Position numbers and translations under genes: made by a program | Part shown: piece by piece, positions 1 through 6,810 of the stretch | Position numbering within the stretch: the first letter of the stretch is position 1 | How the letters are laid out: every line of letters begins with the position of its first letter | The notes under the pieces: model-generated | Told to the model about the DNA's origin: nothing | What the model saw: the letters and a program-made list of their open reading frames with translations, nothing else | The model's database searches: none | From: an uncultured Terriglobus sp. | GTDB lineage: Bacteria > Acidobacteriota > Terriglobia > Terriglobales > Acidobacteriaceae | Length of the DNA: 11,893 nt | Assembly: GCA_937859825.1 (NCBI GenBank) | Contig: CALMAP010000017.1 | Coordinates: 2,009 to 13,901, forward strand | Direction: 5' to 3'

Positions 1-261
1 CCCGGTCTTCCATCACGCCAGGGCGCGGTGTCCGTCGGCATCGTCGAGGGTGAAGTTCTTTTGGACCTCGATTATCAGGAAGACTCGCAGGCGGACACCG
101 ACAGCAACGTGGTAATGACCGCATCAGGCGGGCTCGTGGAAACCCAGGCGACCGCCGAGCGCATGCCCTATACCAGGCAGCAGCTTGATGCCATGCTGGA
201 CTACGCCAGTGCCGGCATCCGGCAATTAATCGCGTCGCAACAGACAATGCTGACGGCATAG
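1..261 (+). CDS. rph: RNase PH, C-terminal part (cut by window start)
   Basis: Only the last 86 residues are visible; the open frame runs off the left edge, so the GTG at 28 is internal and not a start. RNase PH is a phosphorolytic 3'-to-5' exoribonuclease that trims tRNA 3' ends, working as a ring-shaped hexamer in the cytoplasm. The visible part has the family's typical C-terminal half: AVSVGIVEGEVLLDLDY, then the acidic stretch EDSQADTDSNVVMT (with the metal/phosphate-site region around the DxD), then VETQATAE, and a final helix with QLDAMLDYASAGIRQLIASQ. The full protein is usually about 240 residues, so roughly two thirds lies upstream. The stop is TAG, and 52 bp separate it from the chosen start of the aldolase on the same strand. 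I see no terminator in that gap, so co-transcription is possible. Identification rests on family memory and is firm for the family. Confidence 0.92.
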   Translation, partial: PGLPSRQGAVSVGIVEGEVLLDLDYQEDSQADTDSNVVMTASGGLVETQATAERMPYTRQQLDAMLDYASAGIRQLIASQQTMLTA

Positions 262-296
262 CACGTGCTTCCGGTAGCATCTAAAAGTCAGTCGTC

Positions 297-303
297 AGAG
301 GAG
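297..303 (+). promoter_or_regulatory. Shine-Dalgarno site that decides the aldolase start
   Basis: AGAGGAG is the only good ribosome binding site before the aldolase. It abuts the first ATG (305), which leaves one base of spacing, but sits 10 nt before the second in-frame ATG (314). Spacing therefore favours 314 and a product three residues shorter. Confidence 0.6.
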
Positions 304-313
304 AATGCACGCA

Positions 314-1321
314 ATGAAGCCAACACCCGGAAAGCTTGCCGGTCTCAAGGCCGTATCAGATGCGCGTGGTGTGATTGCCGCGGCCGCAATGGACCAGCGA
401 GGTTCGCTTAAAAAGTCGATCGCCTCGGCGCGCGGCGGCGATGCCTCCGACCAGGACCTGGAGAACTTCAAGACCGAAGTAACGCGCGTGCTGACGAAAT
501 ATGCCTCCGCCATCCTGCTGGACCCGGAGTTCGGGCTACCCGCTTCGCACAACCGGAACGACGCCGGTCTGCTGCTGGCTTACGAAAAGACCGGCTATGA
601 CTCGAACACGCCCGGCCGCCTGCCCGATCTGCTCGATCTGTGGAGCGTGCGCCGCCTGAAAGAGGCAGGCGCGGACTGCATCAAAATCCTGCTCTACTAC
701 ACGCCCTACGAAAAGACCCAAATCAACGACCTGAAGCACGCGTGGATCGAACGTATCGGTGACGAGTGCAATTACCACGATATTCCGTTCTTCCTGGAAA
801 CCGTTGGCTATGACGTGGACGGCAAGGGCGAGAAGACCCTCGACTACGCGAAGAAGAAGCCTTCCGTCGTCTCGGGCTCCATGGCAGAGTTCGGCAAGAG
901 CCGCTACTCCGTGGACGTGCTGAAGGTGGAAGTGCCCGTGGAGATGGGCTTTGTGGAAGGCACACAGGCCTTCAAAGGCGAGAAGGCCTACACGCGCTCG
1001 GAAGCCCTGCAGCACTTCCGCGATGCGGAAAGCATGACGGACAAGCCGTTCATTTATCTCTCCGCCGGCGTAACGAATCCCGTCTTCATCGAGACACTGC
1101 AGCTTGCAGGAGAGTCAGGCACGAAGTTCAACGGCGTACTCTGCGGCCGCGCCACCTGGGCCGATGCAGTGCCGGTCTATGCAAAGGAAGGCTTGGGAGC
1201 ATTCGAGCAGTGGATGAACAGCAAAGGCGTGGAGAACATACAAAACGTCAATAAAGCGCTGGAATCCGCGACTCCCTGGTACACCAAGTTCGGCGCAAGC
1301 AATATGGACGAGCTCGGATAA
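314..1321 (+). CDS. lacD: Class I tagatose-1,6-bisphosphate aldolase family (LacD-type)
   Basis: A 335-residue cytoplasmic TIM-barrel aldolase of the LacD family, which splits tagatose 1,6-bisphosphate (and often related ketose bisphosphates such as fructose 1,6-bisphosphate) into glyceraldehyde 3-phosphate and dihydroxyacetone phosphate. Visible marks: AAAMDQRGSLKK near the N-terminus, LLDPEFGLPA, DCIKILLYY, FFLE with the likely acid/base Glu162, and DVLKVEVPVE with the Schiff-base Lys204 (family reference positions are about E163 and K205). SAGV and GVLCGRATW near the C-terminus supply the phosphate-binding loops. Length matches the family (about 325-340). ATG 314 is preferred over ATG 305 because of ribosome-site spacing. 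No other tagatose or lactose genes lie nearby, and the neighbours are rph and guaA, so it may act as a general ketose-bisphosphate aldolase in central carbon metabolism. That role is inference; the family call is firm. Confidence 0.9.
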   Translation: MKPTPGKLAGLKAVSDARGVIAAAAMDQRGSLKKSIASARGGDASDQDLENFKTEVTRVLTKYASAILLDPEFGLPASHNRNDAGLLLAYEKTGYDSNTPGRLPDLLDLWSVRRLKEAGADCIKILLYYTPYEKTQINDLKHAWIERIGDECNYHDIPFFLETVGYDVDGKGEKTLDYAKKKPSVVSGSMAEFGKSRYSVDVLKVEVPVEMGFVEGTQAFKGEKAYTRSEALQHFRDAESMTDKPFIYLSAGVTNPVFIETLQLAGESGTKFNGVLCGRATWADAVPVYAKEGLGAFEQWMNSKGVENIQNVNKALESATPWYTKFGASNMDELG

Positions 1322-1338
1322 GTCGATCCGCTCTCGGC

Positions 1339-1385
1339 TTGGAGTGTCCTGCTGAACGGAGCGAAGGACCTGATTTCTGCTCCAA
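1339..1385. repeat. REP-like intergenic hairpin element
   Basis: A nested inverted repeat. The outer arms are TTGGAG (1339-1344) and CTCCAA (1380-1385). The inner arms are GTCCT (1346-1350) and AGGAC (1365-1369) around a 14-nt loop. The core GAACGGAGCGAAGGACC resembles, from memory, the very common acidobacterial intergenic motif CTGAGCGAAGCGAAGGACCT, here diverged. It lies just after the aldolase and before the terminator. The symmetry is seen directly; membership in a genome-wide family is recalled and needs a genome search. Confidence 0.55.
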
Positions 1386-1408
1386 ATGCCACTTCATTTG
1401 TAGTAAGG

Positions 1409-1432
1409 AAGGGCCGCGACTGCGGCCCTTTT
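1409..1432 (+). terminator. Intrinsic terminator between convergent aldolase and guaA
   Basis: A perfect GGGCCGC / GCGGCCC stem (1411-1417 with 1422-1428) with a GACT loop, extended by AA/TT and followed by TTTT on the + strand. It lies 88 bp past the aldolase stop. On the - strand the same stem starts just beyond the guaA stop, followed by CTTCCTTAC, a weaker U-rich tail, so it may terminate both genes. Confidence 0.85.
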
Positions 1433-1433
1433 G

Positions 1434-3035
1434 CTATTCCCATTCGATTGTGCCGGGTGGCTTGGACGTGATGTCATAGACCACACGATTGATCCCGCGC
1501 ACCTCGTTCACAATGCGGCTCGAAATGGTGCGCAGCACCTCGTACGGCAGCGGCACCCAGTCGGCGGTCATGCCGTCGTCGGAGTGCACGGCGCGAATGG
1601 CACAGGTGTAGGCATACGTGCGCTGGTCTCCCATCACGCCGACGGACTTGACCGGCAGCAACACGGCAAAGCTCTGCCAGATGGACCGGTAGAGACCGGC
1701 CTTCTTGATCTCGGCGACGACGATCTCATCGGCGTTCTGAAGAATGGCGACGCGCTCCGGCGTGACCTCGCCCACGATGCGCACCGCAAGACCCGGCCCC
1801 GGGAACGGCTGCCGATCGAGTACCTCCTGCGGCATGCCCAGGTCGGCACCGACGCGTCGCACCTCGTCCTTGAACAGGTCGCGCAGCGGCTCGATGAGCT
1901 TCAGCTTCATGTTCTCGGGCAGGCCGCCCACGTTGTGGTGGCTCTTGATCGTCTGCGATGGCCCCTTCACGCTGGACGACTCGATCACATCCGGGTAAAG
2001 CGTGCCCTGCACGAGCCATGCCACCTCGGCACCGGATGCATCATGAGCAACATCACCGGCAGCTTCCTGCGCCTTCAGAATCTTTGCAGCCTCGTCGTCG
2101 AAGACCGTGATGAATTCCCTGCCGATGATCTTTCGCTTCGTTTCGGGATCGGTGATGCCGCCAAGCTGCGAGAGGAAGCGCTTCGAGGCATCCACTGCAA
2201 CGACTTTCAGCCCAAGCTTTTCGCGCATATTGCGCTGTACCTGGGTGAACTCGTCCTTACGCAGGACGCCGTTATTCACGAAGATGCACGTGAGCCGATC
2301 ACCGATTGCCTTTGCCACCAGCACTGCTGCCACGGCGGAATCGACACCCCCGCTCAGGCCGCAGATGGCATGGCCCTCGCCTACCTGGGCACGAATGCGC
2401 TCAACAGTAGAGGAAATGAAGGTCTCCGGCGTCCAGTCCGGCTTTGCCTGGCAGACGCCGAGCACGAAATTCTTGAGAAGCTCCGTGCCCTGCCGGGAGT
2501 GAGCGACCTCGGGGTGCCACTGGACGGCATACATGGAACGCGACTCGTCCGCAATGCTGGCGATGGCATTATGTGACTCCGCCGCGACCGTAAAGCCAGG
2601 TGGCAGTTCCATGACGCTGTCGCCATGCGACATCCACACCTGCAGATCGCGGGGAAGCCCTTCCAAGAGCCGGTGCTGCGGCGCGATTGTTGCGATGGCA
2701 TCGCCGTATTCCCGCTTTTCCGCGGGTTCGACGCGGCCGCCCAGGTGGTGCGCCACGAATTGCATTCCGTAGCAGATGCCGAGGACAGGAAGGCCGAGCC
2801 CACGCCCGGCTGGATCGGCCTTCGGCGCGTCCGCGTCATAAACGGAGCTTGGCCCGCCCGAGAGGACGATGCCCATCGGCTGAAGTTCCCTTACCTTCTC
2901 AAGCGAAGCGGTGCAGGGCAGCACGACGGAGAAGACGTTGAACTCGCGGATGCGGCGCGCGATCAACTGAGTGTACTGCGCGCCGAAATCAAGAATGACG
3001 ATGGTAGAAGTGCCTGCCGTGGAGCTACTCACCAC
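1434..3035 (-). CDS. guaA: GMP synthase (glutamine-hydrolysing)
   Basis: Converts XMP to GMP using glutamine and ATP, the last step of guanylate synthesis, in the cytoplasm. The N-terminal class I amidotransferase domain (about 11-195) has ILDFGAQYTQLIARRIRE, the GICYGMQ nucleophile loop with Cys88, and WHPEV with His174 and Glu176. The ATP pyrophosphatase domain follows with its P-loop LSGGVDSAVAA (Ser228-Ser233) and the QGTLYPDVIES and KSHHNVGG segments. The dimerisation domain closes with DITSKPPGTIEWE, the usual terminus. At 533 residues it is slightly longer than E. coli GuaA (525). About 18 extra residues sit near 322-339, before WLVQGTLYPDV. The start is a GTG immediately followed by a second GTG; neither has a clear ribosome site (only a G-run), so the exact start is uncertain by a residue or so. 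It is the last gene of the leuS-led cluster, 34 bp after the small membrane gene. Confidence 0.97.
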   Translation of the reverse strand: MVSSSTAGTSTIVILDFGAQYTQLIARRIREFNVFSVVLPCTASLEKVRELQPMGIVLSGGPSSVYDADAPKADPAGRGLGLPVLGICYGMQFVAHHLGGRVEPAEKREYGDAIATIAPQHRLLEGLPRDLQVWMSHGDSVMELPPGFTVAAESHNAIASIADESRSMYAVQWHPEVAHSRQGTELLKNFVLGVCQAKPDWTPETFISSTVERIRAQVGEGHAICGLSGGVDSAVAAVLVAKAIGDRLTCIFVNNGVLRKDEFTQVQRNMREKLGLKVVAVDASKRFLSQLGGITDPETKRKIIGREFITVFDDEAAKILKAQEAAGDVAHDASGAEVAWLVQGTLYPDVIESSSVKGPSQTIKSHHNVGGLPENMKLKLIEPLRDLFKDEVRRVGADLGMPQEVLDRQPFPGPGLAVRIVGEVTPERVAILQNADEIVVAEIKKAGLYRSIWQSFAVLLPVKSVGVMGDQRTYAYTCAIRAVHSDDGMTADWVPLPYEVLRTISSRIVNEVRGINRVVYDITSKPPGTIEWE

Positions 3036-3069
3036 CCCAGTGTAACGAGACCAGGGTAGCGAGAGAGGC

Positions 3070-3240
3070 TTAAACGCTGTCCTTGGTCCGGGTATTTTTC
3101 ACACCGGTGAGCACGCCCGCCCCCAGCATGATTACAGTCACAGCCACGATCCAGTGCTGCGGAATGTGCGCGAGATGCATTGCGTAGATCACGCCTGCGA
3201 TCACGATCAAGTAACCAATGAGATAAATGCCAAAGTTCAT
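3070..3240 (-). CDS. Small two-helix membrane protein, 56 residues
   Basis: This short gene reads MNFGIYLIGYLIVIAGV and ends in KNTRTKDSV. It has two hydrophobic segments, about residues 3-20 and 30-46, joined by a short loop (MHLAHIPQH), and a positively charged C-terminal tail that would favour the cytoplasm. Support for it being real: the ATG overlaps the TGA of the preceding membrane gene as ATGA; GGAG lies 5 nt before that ATG; the composition is strongly membrane-like without any stop; and it fits a tight same-strand gene cluster. It matches my memory of short hypothetical membrane proteins common in proteobacteria and acidobacteria that begin MNFGIYLIG. No function is known to me. It could be an accessory subunit of the preceding membrane protein, but only the translational coupling suggests this. 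An overlapping 89-residue frame (3029-3298) is Arg/His/Cys-rich and not believable. Confidence 0.82.
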   Translation of the reverse strand: MNFGIYLIGYLIVIAGVIYAMHLAHIPQHWIVAVTVIMLGAGVLTGVKNTRTKDSV

Positions 3241-4238
3241 GGACGCTCCGTTGCGACAGTGTTTCTGTGCGCTTCATCGGATGCGGCCACACCGGCATTC
3301 GTCAACTCATTGCCTTGCAACAGATGCAGGTACGCGGTAAGGCGGGTCACGTGGAAGAAGTCGGATGAGGCGAAATACCAGACCGCGACCAGGAACGACC
3401 AGAACAGGACATATTGCTCCGTGATGACGGTGACGAAAGGCAGCGGAAAGGCGGAGAAGGCCATGGCCAGCACCAGCAGCATGATCTTGACCACGCTGAG
3501 CACCAGGTTGATCTCGAGCATGGCCGCACGCAGCGACCGCAGCCGCACCGTATCGGCGAGGCTGGCGATCACTCCCGTACCATTGCGCAATGCAAGCAGC
3601 GGGGCCGCGGTAAAGACCCAGCCGATGCCCCCGGCCAGCAGAAACAGCCCGAGCGACAACACGATGACCCCACCGACATAGACCATCATCTGCGGCTCAC
3701 CACCGGCTTCGATGGGTGCAAGGATCGTCTGCTGTGCGAGTGCCTGCAAACCGAACCACCAGATCAACGTGATGAGCAGCAGCGGCAGCAGCCGCACGGC
3801 TTGCAGAACGAGCAGGACACCGAAACGTCCTTGAAGGCCGGCGTTCATCTCGCGATCCATGCGGAGCAGCAGCAGCGCACGACCGACGCTGGAAAGCGCT
3901 ACCCAAAGTACAAGCAGCACCGGCGCTAGCCACACCGCGGCATGCAGCAGGCCGGGAAGCACCATGCCGGAGAACGCAGCGAGCGAAGCCGAAGCGCGCA
4001 ACGGGTCCGTCAAAAGCTGGTTGACCGTGACCGCCAGAACACCGGTGGACTGCCACGGAATGGTCTGCAGAACGCCTGAGAGAGCGCGATAAAGCAACCA
4101 CGCCGCCGGAATGCCAAAGGCCCATCGCCACGCGATCTCGATCAGGGTGAGCGAGGGCCTGCGCCACGTCCACGTGAGCGTGGAGACGAAGCCCTGTGTT
4201 GCGCGATGGGTGTTGCCCGGTCGCTGCGGCGTTGCCAC
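3237..4238 (-). CDS. Polytopic membrane protein of unknown function
   Basis: I do not recognise a named family. The 333-residue product has a short polar, basic N-terminus (1-38), then about six hydrophobic segments: roughly 41-60, 93-117, 140-166, 184-217 (long, possibly two helices), 243-272 and 275-292. It ends in a polar tail from about 310. There is no ATPase, transporter or enzyme motif that I can see. The pattern resembles uncharacterised multi-helix inner-membrane proteins of acidobacteria. The GTG start lies 2 bp past the leuS stop with only a weak ribosome site (TAGG, very close), so translation probably depends on coupling to leuS. Its own stop overlaps the start of the 56-residue membrane gene. 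Tight packing between leuS and guaA suggests co-transcription, but says little about its task. Confidence 0.8.
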   Translation of the reverse strand: MATPQRPGNTHRATQGFVSTLTWTWRRPSLTLIEIAWRWAFGIPAAWLLYRALSGVLQTIPWQSTGVLAVTVNQLLTDPLRASASLAAFSGMVLPGLLHAAVWLAPVLLVLWVALSSVGRALLLLRMDREMNAGLQGRFGVLLVLQAVRLLPLLLITLIWWFGLQALAQQTILAPIEAGGEPQMMVYVGGVIVLSLGLFLLAGGIGWVFTAAPLLALRNGTGVIASLADTVRLRSLRAAMLEINLVLSVVKIMLLVLAMAFSAFPLPFVTVITEQYVLFWSFLVAVWYFASSDFFHVTRLTAYLHLLQGNELTNAGVAASDEAHRNTVATERP

Positions 4239-4240
4239 GC

Positions 4241-6775
4241 CTACTTCACCACGAGATTCACGAGCTTGCCTGGGACAACAATCACCTTCACCACGGTCTT
4301 CCCTGCGACGCGGCCAGCGACTTTCTCATCCGCATGAGCGATGGCCTTGATCGCCTCCACATCGGCCTCAGCAGCGACTTTGACCACGTTGACCAGCTTG
4401 CCGTTCACCTGCACGGGAATCTCGATCTCATCTTCGCGCGCAAGTTCCGCGTCGGCCTTCGGCCAGGGCTGCCGAAACACCACACCCTCGTTACCCAGTT
4501 CTTCCCACAGCTCCTGCGCGACGAATGGAGCGAACGGAGCCAGCATCAGCGTGAGCGAGCGGAACAGTTCCCGCTGCGTGGTGGGCGAGACTTCGCCCGA
4601 ATCCATTGCAGACTCGCTGGCGACAAGTTCATTCACCAGCATCATCACGCTCGCAATGCAGGTGTTGAAGTGCCATCGTCCGCTGAAGTCCAGCGTGATC
4701 TTCGCGAGCGTCTGGTGCTGTTTACGCAGCAGACGCTGCCCTGCGGTACTCAGCGCCTCTTGCGTGATGCCATGATCGCTGGACCGCAGCGCGGGCGCGT
4801 ACTTCATCACGATGCGGTACACGCGCGACAGGAAGCGCGAGATGCCTGCAACACCCTCTTCCTGCCACTCCAGATCGCGATCGGGCGGTGCGGCGAACAG
4901 AGCGTACATGCGCGTGGCATCCGCACCGTACTTCGCGATCATGTCGTCGGGGGAGACAACGTTGCCCTTGGACTTGCTCATCTTCGCGCCGTTTTTGATG
5001 ACCATGCCCTGCGTGAAGAGGCGCGTCGCGGGCTCGCTGTTTTTGATCAGGCCGATGTCGCGCATCACCTTGGTCCAGAAGCGCGAGTAGATCAGGTGCA
5101 GGATCGCGTGTTCCACACCGCCGATGTACTGGTCGATCTCGAACCAGTAGTTCGCCTCGTCGCTGCCGAAAGGGGCGCTGCTATTCTTCGGTTCGGTGTA
5201 GCTGTAGAAGTACCAGGACGAATCGACGAAGGTGTCCATCGTGTCCGTCTCGCGCGTGGCTGGGCCATCGCAGACCGGACAGGTCGTGTTCACAAACTCC
5301 GGCACGCGCGACAGGGGCGACCCGTTCACATCGGCGATGTCCACGTTCTCGGGCAAGAGCACGGGAAGCTGCGACTCAGGCACCGGCTGCGCACCACACT
5401 TCTCGCAGTAGACGATCGGAATGGGCGTGCCCCAGTACCGCTGGCGACTCACGCCCCAGTCTTTCAGACGGTAGGTTACGGTGGCGCGCCCGAAGCCGTT
5501 TGCCTCGGCATGCTTCGCCATCTTCTCCAGTGCTTCGAGAACGGGTTCTCCGGTCCACTCGCCGCTGTCGATCAGCACGGCCTCGGTCTTGTCGGTATAC
5601 GGCAAAGGCAGGTCGTCGGTATCCAGATTAGGCGCGACTACGCGGCGAATGGGCAAGCCGTACTTGGTGGCGAACTCGAAGTCGCGCTCGTCGTGCGCGG
5701 GCACACTCATGACCGCGCCCGTGCCATAGCCGGAGAGCACATAGTTGGCAATCCAGATAGGCAGGCGTTCTCCGTTGAATGGGTTGATCGCGAACCGGCC
5801 AGTGGGGACACCATACTTCGGCAGTTCGCCCAAGGCGTCGGTATCGCGCGCGGTCTTCTGCTGTGCCAGCATCTCTTCCACGGCAGGGGCAAGTTCGCCA
5901 TCAAAGCTGGCCCAATGCTTGACGATCGGGTGGTCCGGCGCAAGCTGCAGCGAGGTCGCGCCGAAGATGGTGTCGATGCGCGTGGTGAAGACCGTGATGG
6001 ACATGTTGTCGGTGCAGCCGTCCACCGCAAACGTGACCTCCGCGCCCTCGCTGCGGCCGATCCAGTTGCGCTGCATGGTGCGCACCTTCTCCGGCCAGCC
6101 CTCCAGCTTGTCGAGACCGTCCAGCAGTTCGTCCGCGTACCTGGTGATGCGGAAGAACCACTGCGTCAGGTCGCGCTGCTCCACGAGCGTGTCCTCGTGC
6201 CGCCAGCAATGACCCGAAACGACCTGCTCGTTCGCGAGCACGGTGTTGCATTTCGGGCACCAGTTCAGCCGGCTCTTCTTGCGGAAGGCCAAGTCGCGCT
6301 TGTACATCTCCAGGAAGAACCACTGGTTCCAGCGGTAATAAGCCGGTAGGCAGGTGGTCACCTCGCGGGCCCAGTCGTAGCTCAAGCCCATGCGGTGCAT
6401 CTGCTTGCGCATTTCGGCGATGTTGTTCAGCGTCCACTTGCGGGGCGCGGTGTTGTTCTTAATGGCGGCGTTTTCCGCAGGCAGGCCGAAGCTGTCCCAG
6501 CCCATGGGGTGCAGCACGTTGAAGCCGTTCATCCACTGGTAGCGTGCGAGCGCGTCGCCAATGGAATAGTTGCGCACGTGCCCCATGTGCAGCTTGCCGC
6601 TGGGGTACGGCAGCATCTCGAGCACGTAGTACTTCGGCTTTCCGCTGCTGTGCGGCTCTGCGGCGTACAGGGATGCGTCCGCGTCCCACTTTGCCTGCTG
6701 GCGCGGTTCGATCTCCGCCGGGTTATAGCGGACTTCCGCTGCATTCTGGTCTGCGTTCCGTGTCGCTTCTGGCAT
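4241..6775 (-). CDS. leuS: Leucyl-tRNA synthetase
   Basis: Charges tRNA-Leu with leucine using ATP; a class I aminoacyl-tRNA synthetase with an editing domain, cytoplasmic. At 844 residues it fits the bacterial norm (about 800-880). Visible in order: YNPAEIEPRQQAKW near the N-terminus; the HIGH-type motif as HMGH (63-66) inside MLPYPSGKLHMGHVRNYSIGD; a zinc-ribbon-like CPKC; the inserted CP1 editing domain with TTRIDTIFGAT and MSVPAHDERDFEFA; a second CEKC...CPVC region; DTFVDSSWYF; the KMSKS motif at 598-602 followed by KGNVVSPDDMI; then the anticodon-binding domain and a C-terminal tail ending in NLVVK. The frame stays open 246 bp further upstream (to 7021), but those residues are Arg/Ala-rich and lie inside hrpB. 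The ATG at 6775 gives the family N-terminus and has a close AGAGAGG in front. It heads the leuS to guaA cluster. Confidence 0.97.
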   Translation of the reverse strand: MPEATRNADQNAAEVRYNPAEIEPRQQAKWDADASLYAAEPHSSGKPKYYVLEMLPYPSGKLHMGHVRNYSIGDALARYQWMNGFNVLHPMGWDSFGLPAENAAIKNNTAPRKWTLNNIAEMRKQMHRMGLSYDWAREVTTCLPAYYRWNQWFFLEMYKRDLAFRKKSRLNWCPKCNTVLANEQVVSGHCWRHEDTLVEQRDLTQWFFRITRYADELLDGLDKLEGWPEKVRTMQRNWIGRSEGAEVTFAVDGCTDNMSITVFTTRIDTIFGATSLQLAPDHPIVKHWASFDGELAPAVEEMLAQQKTARDTDALGELPKYGVPTGRFAINPFNGERLPIWIANYVLSGYGTGAVMSVPAHDERDFEFATKYGLPIRRVVAPNLDTDDLPLPYTDKTEAVLIDSGEWTGEPVLEALEKMAKHAEANGFGRATVTYRLKDWGVSRQRYWGTPIPIVYCEKCGAQPVPESQLPVLLPENVDIADVNGSPLSRVPEFVNTTCPVCDGPATRETDTMDTFVDSSWYFYSYTEPKNSSAPFGSDEANYWFEIDQYIGGVEHAILHLIYSRFWTKVMRDIGLIKNSEPATRLFTQGMVIKNGAKMSKSKGNVVSPDDMIAKYGADATRMYALFAAPPDRDLEWQEEGVAGISRFLSRVYRIVMKYAPALRSSDHGITQEALSTAGQRLLRKQHQTLAKITLDFSGRWHFNTCIASVMMLVNELVASESAMDSGEVSPTTQRELFRSLTLMLAPFAPFVAQELWEELGNEGVVFRQPWPKADAELAREDEIEIPVQVNGKLVNVVKVAAEADVEAIKAIAHADEKVAGRVAGKTVVKVIVVPGKLVNLVVK

Positions 6776-6782
6776 CCTCTCT

Positions 6783-6788
6783 ATTCTA
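6783..6788 (-). promoter_or_regulatory. leuS: Possible -10 box for leuS
   Basis: On the - strand, TAGAAT (5 of 6 to TATAAT) ends seven bases before the leuS ATG. I find no matching -35 at 16-18 bp. If it is used, the leuS transcript would start at or next to its ATG. Weak, reported only because the 35-bp divergent gap offers few other choices. Confidence 0.2.
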
Positions 6789-6795
6789 TCGAGGG

Positions 6796-6804
6796 AGGAG
6801 GTGA
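6796..6804 (+). promoter_or_regulatory. hrpB: Near-perfect Shine-Dalgarno for hrpB
   Basis: AGGAGGTGA matches the 16S anti-SD end over nine bases and lies 6 nt before the GTG at 6811. It fixes that GTG as the hrpB start. It occupies a large share of the 35-bp gap separating the hrpB and leuS starts. Confidence 0.85.
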
Positions 6805-6810
6805 CGGCAC

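Noticed and set aside
1431..2576. 381-residue open frame on the + strand opposite guaA
   Set aside because: Antisense shadow of an unambiguous GMP synthase, with low-complexity basic composition.
3029..3298. 89-residue - strand frame overlapping the small membrane gene
   Set aside because: The composition (many Arg, His and Cys) is unlike a protein. The other frame has a ribosome site, start/stop coupling and clear membrane helices.
4196..6349. 717-residue open frame on the + strand opposite leuS
   Set aside because: It lies wholly antisense to a clear LeuS with all motifs, and is His/Arg/Gln-rich with no family features. Long antisense frames are common in GC-rich genes.
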